Assembly (NCBI GenBank): GCA_030452275.1
Contig: JAKDMR010000149.1
Location: 1 to 5,830 of the forward strand
Direction: 5' to 3'
From: Candidatus Nitrosocosmicus sp.
GTDB lineage: Archaea; Thermoproteota; Nitrososphaeria; Nitrososphaerales; Nitrososphaeraceae
DNA length: 5,830 nucleotides
Numbering within the stretch: the first letter of the stretch is position 1; each line of letters starts with the position of its first letter. The notes under the pieces were generated by a model. That model was not told the origin of the DNA, searched no databases, and saw only the letters and a program-made list of their open reading frames with translations. The position numbers were made by a program, and so were the translations under genes. Shown here in pieces: positions 1 to 5,373 of this stretch.

Positions 1-76
1 AAATGAAGACTATGTTGTGAATTAAACATGACAAGCATCAAGACACTTCACTTATCAATTCGCTACGCATGAACCG

Positions 77-331
77 ATGAATATAAAGTCCATCATCTTC
101 CACCAAAATGGTCGATGACGAATTGGTCCTTGTATCTCTTTTCAAAGCCTTTTTGACAGAGATGGGTAATAGATTGTCTTTTTCATAGACCGGCATACGT
201 TAACCAGACTAAATAAACCCACATTTCTTACATCGTTAATGCACCAAGAAGAATGGTCAGTTGTTATGAGAGATAGCAGGGAAAAGATAGAGATAAAATC
301 TAAGGGTATATCTCGTTCAAATGTAAAGTGA
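77..331 (+). pseudogene. Broken response-regulator receiver domain (N-terminal part)
   Basis: This is a remnant of a two-component receiver (CheY-like) domain. The clearest part is 108-185, which reads MVDDELVLVSLFKAFLTEMG. It matches the family's first strand with the acidic pocket (Asp at 114-116 and 117-119, Glu at 120-122) followed by helix 1. A TAG at 186-188 ends this frame. An ATG at 77 in another frame encodes MNIKSII, which is what one expects just before the VDDE motif, so a 1-base indel between about 98 and 107 probably split strand 1. After 182 the first frame is open again to a TGA at 329-331 and contains FIDR and SVVMRDS, which loosely resemble strands 2 and 3; that part is weak. 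No intact frame could give a working receiver. The assignment of 108-185 rests on motif recognition; the two flanking pieces are inference. Confidence 0.5.
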
Positions 332-332
332 G

Positions 333-342
333 TTAAAAATAA
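333..342 (+). promoter_or_regulatory. Candidate TATA box for the flavin reductase gene
   Basis: The sequence TTAAAAATAA resembles an archaeal TATA (A) box. It would place the transcription start roughly 25 bases downstream, around 362-366, leaving a leader of about 28 bases before the ATG at 392. The region is AT-rich, so chance matches are common and the call is tentative. Confidence 0.3.
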
Positions 343-391
343 CATTTTTCCTTCGACAAAACATAAGTGTAGTAATGCTCCTACCGATCCT

Positions 392-964
392 ATGAATAAC
401 TCACGACTAAGTATTGCTATTATTCTAGGCAGCACTAGACCTGGACGGAATGGTGAAGCAGTTAGTAGATGGATGCTCGAGATTGCAAAGAAGCGTAATG
501 ATGCTGACTTTGAGTTAGTGGACATTAAAGACTTTGACTGGCCTTTGTTGGATGAACCAATCCCTCCTTCCATGGGACAATATTCCAAAGAACATACAAG
601 GGACTGGTCAGCTAAGATCGATTCATTTGATGGATATGTATTTGTGACTCCGGAATATAATCATGGAATACCGGGAGCACTAAAGAACGCCATCGACTTT
701 CTTTTCAAAGAGTGGAATAATAAGGCAGCAGGATTTGTTAGTTATGGTAGTGCTGGCGGGGTACGTGCCGTGGAGCAATTACGTTTGGTTATGGCAGAGT
801 TGAAAGTGGCAACTGTTCGTGGTCAAGTTCAGCTTTCCCTCTTTACTGATTTTGAAAACTTTTCAAAGTTCAAACCCCATTTAATTCATGAGAAATCGGC
901 CAACAACATGTTAGACGAAGTAATTGCTTGGGCTGGAGCTCTTAAGATACTTCGCACAAGATAG
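392..964 (+). CDS. NADPH-dependent FMN reductase family protein
   Basis: This 190-residue protein belongs to the flavodoxin-like NADPH-dependent FMN reductase family. Members bind FMN and reduce flavins, quinones, azo compounds or chromate with NAD(P)H in the cytoplasm; the physiological substrate cannot be told from sequence. The N-terminal strand IAIILGSTRPGR (about residues 8-19) holds the FMN phosphate-binding loop. The signature TPEYNHGIPGALKNAID (86-102) is the classic FMN isoalloxazine contact and dimer region, and YGSAGG (118-123) is the third flavin-contact loop. The length is normal for the family and the frame is intact, so it should be functional. The ATG at 392 lies six codons before the first strand, as usual; no clear Shine-Dalgarno precedes it. 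It stands alone, with a regulator remnant upstream and an unrelated small gene 116 bases downstream. Confidence 0.93.
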   Translation: MNNSRLSIAIILGSTRPGRNGEAVSRWMLEIAKKRNDADFELVDIKDFDWPLLDEPIPPSMGQYSKEHTRDWSAKIDSFDGYVFVTPEYNHGIPGALKNAIDFLFKEWNNKAAGFVSYGSAGGVRAVEQLRLVMAELKVATVRGQVQLSLFTDFENFSKFKPHLIHEKSANNMLDEVIAWAGALKILRTR

Positions 965-971
965 AATAAGA

Positions 972-989
972 TTATCAGTAGAGTGATAA
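972..989 (+). other. Short hairpin after the flavin reductase gene
   Basis: TTATCA and TGATAA form a perfect 6-bp inverted repeat with a 6-base loop, starting eight bases after the stop codon of the flavin reductase gene. There is no T-run behind it, so it is not a typical terminator. It could stabilise the mRNA 3' end or be chance. Confidence 0.25.
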
Positions 990-1080
990 GGCCGATCCAT
1001 AAGTAAAAAGCATCCATTAGTAGTGAAAGCCAAATGGAATTGACAAAAAGTGATGTTCAAGTTAACCATGATATTTTTAC

Positions 1081-1356
1081 ATGAAAAAAAGTATGGATAT
1101 CATGAAAGATTTCGAGGATATGACTCTCGAAGAAAGAGAAGAAATACTTGAACAGGTAAGAAATCTTCCTGATGAATCAAATGATCCCCTTGATATGTTT
1201 ACACATTCATTTGATGAATTATCTAAAAATTGGTCAGGTGCTTTAAAAGAATTTGATACCATTTACTCAGACTGCAATAAAGGCAGTCATGTCAACCTCA
1301 TTGAAGAAAAAGATGAGAGCGGTTGGCGGGACAAAATCCGCAGAGCCTTCTACTAA
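1081..1356 (+). CDS. Small acidic hypothetical protein
   Basis: I do not recognise this 91-residue protein. It is strongly acidic (about 23 Asp/Glu against 13 Lys/Arg) and has no signal peptide or membrane segment. The first third (about residues 5-29) has the pattern of an amphipathic charged helix containing the run EEREEILEQVRNLP. A more variable middle with aromatic residues follows, and then a basic, aromatic end (WRDKIRRAFY). This charge split suggests a small soluble protein that may bind a partner, but no function can be assigned. The ATG at 1081 gives the longest frame; Met5 and Met8 are alternative starts and no ribosome-binding site decides. A T5 run at 1360-1364 follows the stop. 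It converges with the acetyltransferase gene on the other strand, with 77 bases between the stops. That it is a real gene rests on its length and protein-like composition only. Confidence 0.55.
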   Translation: MKKSMDIMKDFEDMTLEEREEILEQVRNLPDESNDPLDMFTHSFDELSKNWSGALKEFDTIYSDCNKGSHVNLIEEKDESGWRDKIRRAFY

Positions 1357-1433
1357 TCATTTTTAGAAAGATTGCAAACACCTCTCCATAGTATGTCAAA
1401 TTGTAATATTGGTTGGAATTAATCCGACAATAA

Positions 1434-2018
1434 CTATTGAGGCTTGCGAAGCATTGGAAAGATTGGGGGAAACTTATTTTCTTGGATAGTACCAAGCAAC
1501 TCAAAGCCATGCCGCTTGTAAAAAGGGATGTTCCTTGGGTTTGAGGATTCAAGGTATGCCAAAACATTATCTTTATCGCACGTTGTTAGTGCATATTTCA
1601 TGAGCACGGAACCTAGACCTTTACCATGGTGATGAGGATCCACTCCTAGAAGTGGCAAGTACCAATGAGGTTCGTTTGGATGATATCCACCCATTTTCTC
1701 AAACACTGCCGGAACAACGTTCTGGGCCTCTTCGGATATAGTTTCTCGTAACAGTGCAAGTATTGTACCAACATCGGGATCAACATTTGGTGGCAGCCAG
1801 AGAGCTGCACCAGAATAATTTCCAATGTAGTGGGCAGTCTTGTGTTCAAAGGCTTTTCCACCAAAGGCTTTAGCAAATTTGGAAAAATGTAAAAGGTATT
1901 TCTGTGAATCTGGCCATACCCAACGTGTGGCAGGATCAGCTACAAAGGCTAATTTTAACGCATCAATAACAGCAGTTTCCTCGGATTCAGTAGCCGTTTT
2001 GACATCTGGTCTTGTCAT
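1434..2018 (-). CDS. GNAT family N-acetyltransferase
   Basis: This 194-residue protein is a GCN5-related N-acetyltransferase, which moves an acetyl group from acetyl-CoA to an amine of a small molecule or protein; the acceptor is unknown. The acetyl-CoA loop is seen in LLGVDPHHHGKGLGSVLMKYAL (about residues 123-144). It fits the R/Q-x-x-G-x-G/A motif with His in place of the usual Arg/Gln. LESSNPRNIPFYKRHGFE (156-173) is the C-terminal half typical of the Rimi-like group. The N-terminal half (TRPDVKTATESEETAVIDALKLAFVADPATRWVWP) resembles the subgroup of cytoplasmic GNATs with a WVWP-like element. I chose the ATG at 2018 because GAAGGAAAC lies just upstream and the family pattern begins within a few residues. 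An in-frame ATG at 2060 would add 14 unusual residues (MLKCNDFIYYEGNL) and could be used by a leaderless transcript from a TTTAACTATT box near 2086. The frame is intact and the length normal. Confidence 0.9.
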   Translation of the reverse strand: MTRPDVKTATESEETAVIDALKLAFVADPATRWVWPDSQKYLLHFSKFAKAFGGKAFEHKTAHYIGNYSGAALWLPPNVDPDVGTILALLRETISEEAQNVVPAVFEKMGGYHPNEPHWYLPLLGVDPHHHGKGLGSVLMKYALTTCDKDNVLAYLESSNPRNIPFYKRHGFELLGTIQENKFPPIFPMLRKPQ

Positions 2019-2233
2019 TAAGTTTCCTTCATAGTATATGAAGTCATTACATTTTAACATTTAGTGTAAATGTCGATCTAAAATAGTTAAATCGTCACGG
2101 ATTTCAATAAATATGAATTAAGTGTAAGATATTGTGATTTCAATGATGTAGTAACTAATTTGGTGGTATCTAGAGAGCAAATTTTCTTACTGCATCAGTA
2201 TCTTTGTAAACGCAATAGCTAAAAGAAAAAACA

Positions 2234-2382
2234 CTCTAACATCCTTAGACGCAGACGTAAATCATTCATCCTTCAAACAAACAGGAAAGTGTGTAGCCCG
2301 ACTTCCGAAAGATTATGGGCTATAGTCGAACTATCAATCTATTTGATAGAATCGTATAATCAAAAGATATCGAATGTTAGAG
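2234..2382. repeat. Nested inverted repeats, possible structured RNA
   Basis: Three inverted repeats are nested here. The outer arms are CTCTAACAT (2234-2242) and ATGTTAGAG (2374-2382), a perfect 9-bp match. Inside them are TAGCCC (2294-2299) with GGGCTA (2317-2322), and CTATCAA (2331-2337) with TTGATAG (2343-2349, 5-base loop). Together they could fold into a closed multi-branch structure of about 150 bases. The inner hairpins include the most GC-rich spot of this intergenic region. No known RNA family is recognised, and short palindromes arise by chance in AT-rich DNA, so a non-coding RNA is only a possibility. Confidence 0.3.
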
Positions 2383-2577
2383 CACAAGAAACATAGTAGG
2401 AACAATTCAGATTAATAAAATTTGATCCTAGAGAAAAGTGTATACGTCTTAAATAAATTCATAGTTCAGGCCTTTGCTTTTTGTTTTGGTAACAATATAA
2501 AGAGAAACTCTAATTTCCTATTGACATTTCTTCAAATTCCAAGCCGAAAAAAAACTGTTTTGATATTCGTGAAATAA

Positions 2578-2584
2578 TTTATAG
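2578..2584 (+). promoter_or_regulatory. Candidate TATA box for the universal stress protein gene
   Basis: TTTATAG lies about 30 bases before the ATG at 2613, the distance expected for an archaeal TATA box driving a transcript with a very short or no leader. The absence of a ribosome-binding site in front of the ATG fits leaderless expression. The surroundings are very AT-rich, so other boxes (for example TTAAATA at 2591-2597) cannot be excluded. Confidence 0.4.
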
Positions 2585-2612
2585 ATATTATTAAATAATT
2601 CATTTTCATAAT

Positions 2613-3188
2613 ATGCTTATGTTTCCAGATCCGACAGTGTTTCCAGATCCGACAGAATCTATTTCTGAATTTATTCTTCCATCCTTTAGAAAAATTCTAG
2701 TGACCCATGATGGAAAGGATAAATCTAATAAGGCAATTAATTATGCTATTTATTTATCAAAATTGTCTGGTGCAGAGATAACGATTCTACAAATAATTAA
2801 TGATGCAAAACAATTAAGGGACACTTCCGGAAATATCTCTAGTAAGCGGCCACCTTCGCCATCGTTATCACCATCCTCTCCAAAAATATCAAAATCCTCG
2901 TCAACTGCTGCAAACAAACAAGATTATGTGGAAAATATTCAAGGCGACTTAATAGATTCAATGGAAGAGAAAATAAAGAAGATCGAACTTGCTGGGTGTA
3001 AGAATAAAGTTTCATATAAATTTAGGACAGGTAACACAATAGATGAAATAGTAAGTGAAATTAATGAAATGAATTATGACTTAGTTATATTAACATCATC
3101 TCATTTGAATTCCTGGATAGAATCAATATTTAGTAACACACGGAAAATAATCAGTAATATACACACAAGTGTTTTGATACCACAATAA
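2613..3188 (+). CDS. Universal stress protein (UspA family), divergent
   Basis: This 191-residue protein carries one universal stress protein domain, a Rossmann-like fold used in stress tolerance and sensing. FRKILVTHDGKDKSNKAINYAIYLSKLSGAEITILQII (25-62) gives strand 1, the acidic residue after it (Asp33), helix 1 and strand 2. YKFRTGNTIDEIVSEINEMNYDLVILTSS (135-163) gives the later strands, and TSVLIPQ is the last strand. Two things are odd. The usual ATP-binding motif G-x2-G-x9-G-S/T is missing: by alignment its glycines are Thr161, His164 and Ser174, so this is probably a non-ATP-binding type. A Ser/Pro-rich low-complexity insert (about 73-103) lies between strand 2 and the next helix, which makes the protein longer than the usual 140-150 residues. 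The first 24 residues precede the domain and contain a duplicated FPDPT. The ATG at 2613 is chosen as the longest start; Met3 (2619) is nearly equivalent. The gene stands alone. Confidence 0.9.
   Translation: MLMFPDPTVFPDPTESISEFILPSFRKILVTHDGKDKSNKAINYAIYLSKLSGAEITILQIINDAKQLRDTSGNISSKRPPSPSLSPSSPKISKSSSTAANKQDYVENIQGDLIDSMEEKIKKIELAGCKNKVSYKFRTGNTIDEIVSEINEMNYDLVILTSSHLNSWIESIFSNTRKIISNIHTSVLIPQ
2620..2655 (+). repeat. Perfect 18-bp tandem duplication inside the stress-protein gene
   Basis: The unit TGTTTCCAGATCCGACAG occurs at 2620-2637 and again at 2638-2655 with no difference and no gap. It is in frame, so the protein begins MLMFPDPTVFPDPTE, a six-residue step. The perfect identity down to third codon positions indicates a recent slippage or duplication event. 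Because the unit sits at the start codon, the original start may have been the ATG at 2619 or a codon in the same position of the second copy (now GTG at 2637). Confidence 0.93.
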
Positions 3189-3488
3189 ATGGTATTATTA
3201 ATTGTATCTTGAAGGAAACATTTTTTTATTACCGGAACTTTCTAATTTCGATTTGACCGGTGTAATTGAATGCGCCTAATAGATTTTGAATAAACAGTTA
3301 AGGCATTTGCATGGCGGCTATACAATTTAGTGAATCTGTTCAATTAAGAAATGAAGATCTATATGATATCAATCACTAATTCAAACCATGTGTTCTAGTA
3401 CGAGGTATTCAAATATTGATCTACGCATCTAGAGTGAGACCTAATCCTAATTTAGGGAATTAGATATGTTAGTAAAAATTGGAAGATG
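3189..3488. other. Non-coding stretch after the stress-protein gene
   Basis: This stretch of 300 bases lies between the 3' ends of the stress-protein gene and the receiver remnant, which face each other. It contains the T7 run listed as a terminator and a loose inverted repeat, ATTACCGG (3228-3235) with CCGGTGTAAT (3257-3266), which pairs over nine bases with a two-base bulge. I see no convincing coding frame or RNA gene in the rest. Confidence 0.55.
3221..3227 (+). terminator. T-run terminator after the stress-protein gene
   Basis: Seven consecutive T residues lie 33 bases beyond the stop codon of the stress-protein gene. Archaeal RNA polymerase commonly ends transcription at such U-tracts without needing a hairpin. 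The position fits, but no further evidence is available. Confidence 0.45.
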
Positions 3489-3833
3489 CTAACTATCGAT
3501 ATCATCGTTTCTTGAGTGCAGTTGAACGATTTGGATCTCTAGATCCTCGGATCTTATCGGCTTTATCATCATGTCAGCGAGGTTGGCTTTTATGAAATCA
3601 TGTCGGCCCATAAAGTCTTGAATAAAAAATGCGGGAATAAAACGAATTCTTAATTGAGAATTGTGCTTTCTCATCCTTTCTGCAAGTTCCAGGCCGTTAA
3701 GATTGGACATGAGCCGATCTAATAGTGTCATTGGATATCTTCCAGGGTTTCTTTCATAATGATCCAAGGCGAGATTAGGATTTGTGAAAGGGATAGAACC
3801 GTAACCGAGTCTTGAATTATTTAATACTATAGT
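3489..3833 (-). pseudogene. Response-regulator receiver domain lacking its N-terminus
   Basis: The frame is open for 114 codons between TAA at 3834-3836 and TAG at 3489-3491, with no ATG near its beginning; the first possible start is a TTG at 3767. Receiver-domain similarity starts upstream of that TTG, at SIPFTNPNLALDHYERNPGRY (strand 2 and helix 2), so the TTG is not the natural start. Next come LLDRLMSNLNGLEL with the phospho-acceptor Asp (codon 3717-3719), IRFIPAF (strand 4) and MMIKPIRSEDL with the conserved Lys-Pro. Strand 1 and the Asp-Asp acidic pocket are absent, and no VDD-like sequence occurs in the 85 bases before it. The conserved Thr/Ser after strand 4 is Pro, and the usual MP after the phospho-Asp is MS. 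It is therefore a truncated, decaying copy of a short archaeal response regulator. A short expressed protein from the TTG cannot be ruled out but would not fold as a full receiver. The methyltransferase stop lies about 85 bases upstream on the same strand. Confidence 0.65.
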
Positions 3834-3904
3834 TTAGGGAATGTTCCGAAATTTAGAGAATCCTTAATCTAAGATATCCAGCACAGATTTTGATTTTAAA
3901 GATT

Positions 3905-3921
3905 AAGATTTTAAGAAAAAT
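3905..3921 (-). terminator. T-rich tract after the methyltransferase gene
   Basis: Directly after the TAG stop the minus strand reads ATTTTTCTTAAAATC, a U-rich tract suited to archaeal termination. The tract also contains a short direct repeat of GATTTTAA on the plus strand (3890-3912). The call rests on position and composition only. Confidence 0.35.
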
Positions 3922-4728
3922 CTAACTTTTAGTTCCAAGGATCATAGATATTGGAAAATAGAAGAAAATTTCTCCGTTCTCCATGTGGCTTTTCATGCCC
4001 AGATTATCCATCGAAATATCTTTTTGAAATAATTGTCTAATTCTAGGTATATCCTCAGGATTTGGAAAAGAAGATTTTAAGATGCTCTCGAGCCTCATTT
4101 CCAACTCATGGTGTTTGGATTTCAAGCTAGTTAGCCTGGCTTCATCCATCAACCCTTTTAGCTCATCAAAAGTCAATGCCCCAGTGTGTGAACTATCACG
4201 CAATTTTTCTACGTGGTTATACGCCTCAACCTTGTCTTTATCTGGAGTAACATCAATAATGAGTATTTTTCCATTTGGTTTACACACGCGTTCCATCTCT
4301 TCAAGTACTTGCCTTGGTTCAATTAAATGGTGAAAACTATATCTTGTTACCACCATCGAAAAGTAATCATCCTCAAAAGGAAGTTTTGTTACATCTCCTA
4401 ACTTCCAATCTATATTATCAATCTTTCTTTCTCGCTGAAGATTCTTAGCTTCTTCAATCATAGCAGGGGTTATGTCAATTCCTGTAACATGATAAACTTT
4501 CTTAGCAAACTCGCATGCAATAATTCCTGGCCCACATGCCACATCCAATACCTTATCGTCGACTTGCGGATTACTTAATTCAAACATCAACTCTAATCCA
4601 TAGTGATTTGAATGTTGAGACATTTGTGAAAAAGGAAGGGCCTGTTTGGTAAATTGAGATATAATAGCATCATTATGAGATACGCTATTCTCACGAGTAT
4701 TTGAATCCACATCTAAAAAAGAATGCAT
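3922..4728 (-). CDS. Class I SAM-dependent methyltransferase (UbiE-like)
   Basis: This is a 268-residue cytoplasmic methyltransferase of the Methyltransf_11/UbiE type, which uses S-adenosylmethionine to methylate a small molecule; the acceptor is unknown. Counting from the ATG at 4728, motif I VLDVACGPG (60-68) binds SAM, GIDIT (83-87) holds the acidic residue for the ribose, and LGDVTKLPF (110-118) supplies the residue for the adenine. SMVVTRYSFHHLIEP (124-138) is motif II, and VCKPNGKILIIDV (148-160) is motif III. The ~100-residue C-terminal region (DSSHTGALTFDELKGLMDEA and beyond) is the usual substrate-specific part. The similarity begins at SHNDAIISQFTKQA, residue 17. I preferred the ATG at 4728 because the 21 residues added by the ATG at 4791 (rich in Phe, Ile, Cys and Trp) look like translated intergenic DNA. 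However, a TATA-like box at 4827-4836 sits at a better distance for 4791, so that start remains possible. The frame is intact. Confidence 0.9.
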   Translation of the reverse strand: MHSFLDVDSNTRENSVSHNDAIISQFTKQALPFSQMSQHSNHYGLELMFELSNPQVDDKVLDVACGPGIIACEFAKKVYHVTGIDITPAMIEEAKNLQRERKIDNIDWKLGDVTKLPFEDDYFSMVVTRYSFHHLIEPRQVLEEMERVCKPNGKILIIDVTPDKDKVEAYNHVEKLRDSSHTGALTFDELKGLMDEARLTSLKSKHHELEMRLESILKSSFPNPEDIPRIRQLFQKDISMDNLGMKSHMENGEIFFYFPISMILGTKS

Positions 4729-4791
4729 CCAAATATAAAAATTAGTAATGTGAATAGGTCGAAAGTCAAATCTACTACAATTAGATCTCAT

Positions 4792-5373
4792 TTATAGTTA
4801 TGAACAAAAGAGGACAAGGTCATAGCTAATTATAGATTTATTCCTAAAAAAATTAAGTTTAGTGTAGAAAAATTACTATAACCGTCATCAAGTTTGGAGC
4901 ACATCTTTGAAAGAGCAAAGATCACAAAAGATTGCAGTATGGGAAGAAATTTACCCTGGATGATGTAGCCACTTATAATTCTTTGAATAGCAGAAGGAGT
5001 ATTGACCGTCGTTATCATCTACTTGGACTACCATTTTTGAGTTGATCGAATAATAGCAATTGACTGTTCATGCCATCGAGGACTGGTGGGGCTGAAAAAT
5101 CACGTTATTAAGATGTCACAAACGACCTGGACCTTATAAAAAATACATTCTTGTTGACCAATATTAAGACTATTAGAATGAATAATAAAATAAAGGATCA
5201 TCTAAAAGATTTTCAATCTGAAAAATAATGAAATAAAGGTAAGTGAAAGAGACCTCCCATCATACAAACAAACAATTAATGGAATACAAATCAATAATTG
5301 TGCGCCGTCGCAATTAGAACATCCCATGGAAAACTAAGTATCCCAGTATTACTATACCATTTCATATATGTTC
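4792..5373. other. Non-coding stretch between methyltransferase and transposase
   Basis: This stretch of about 580 bases has no gene I can support. A TATA-like CTATAATTA on the minus strand (4827-4836) could be the methyltransferase promoter. A 62-codon frame on the minus strand (4830-5018) has hydrophobic, AT-driven composition and no recognisable motif. A 16-codon frame at 5178-5228 (+), about 35 bases after a TTATAAAAA box, is too short to call. The part next to the transposase (about 5296-5373) is probably the end of the insertion element and is listed separately. Confidence 0.5.
5296..5373 (-). mobile_element. Probable right-end region of the IS630-type element
   Basis: The bases beyond the transposase stop should hold the element's terminal inverted repeat, because in this family the gene fills almost the whole element. 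There is a hairpin AATTG-tg-CG / CGCAATT (5296-5315) with a conspicuously GC-rich loop area. Next to it is a 7-bp inverted repeat, AGAACAT (5316-5322) with ATGTTCT (5368-5374), the last base of which overlaps the stop codon. The exact end and the TA target duplication cannot be fixed because the other end of the element lies outside the window. Confidence 0.3.

Larger units (their letters stand above)
2061..2612. other. Long non-coding stretch between divergent genes
   Basis: This stretch of about 550 AT-rich bases lies between the divergent acetyltransferase and stress-protein genes. I see no protein-coding frame of convincing length and no tRNA- or rRNA-like sequence. It should contain both promoters, at its two ends. 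The middle (2234-2382) holds a set of nested inverted repeats, listed separately. The rest shows nothing I can name. Confidence 0.6.

Noticed and set aside
142..588. 148-codon open frame on the minus strand
   Set aside because: It overlaps antisense to the well-supported flavin reductase start and the receiver remnant, has no recognisable domain, and looks like a shadow frame.
2291..2361. Possible tRNA or RNase P-like RNA around the AGGAAAGT and TCGAA sequences
   Set aside because: No acceptor stem, no T-loop of correct size and no conserved RNase P core could be assembled.
4830..5018. 62-codon minus-strand frame with hydrophobic stretches
   Set aside because: No motif, no ribosome-binding site and composition typical of translated AT-rich DNA; not enough to call a gene.
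4990..5032. Minus-strand frame reading MVVQVDDNDG, at first sight another receiver start
   Set aside because: What follows (QYSFCYSKNYKWLHHPG) lacks the hydrophobic helix-1 pattern of receivers, so the VDD match is probably chance.
5178..5228. 16-codon frame MNNKIKDHLKDFQSEK after a TATA-like box
   Set aside because: Too short and without similarity; it may be a gene start cut by rearrangement, but nothing supports this.
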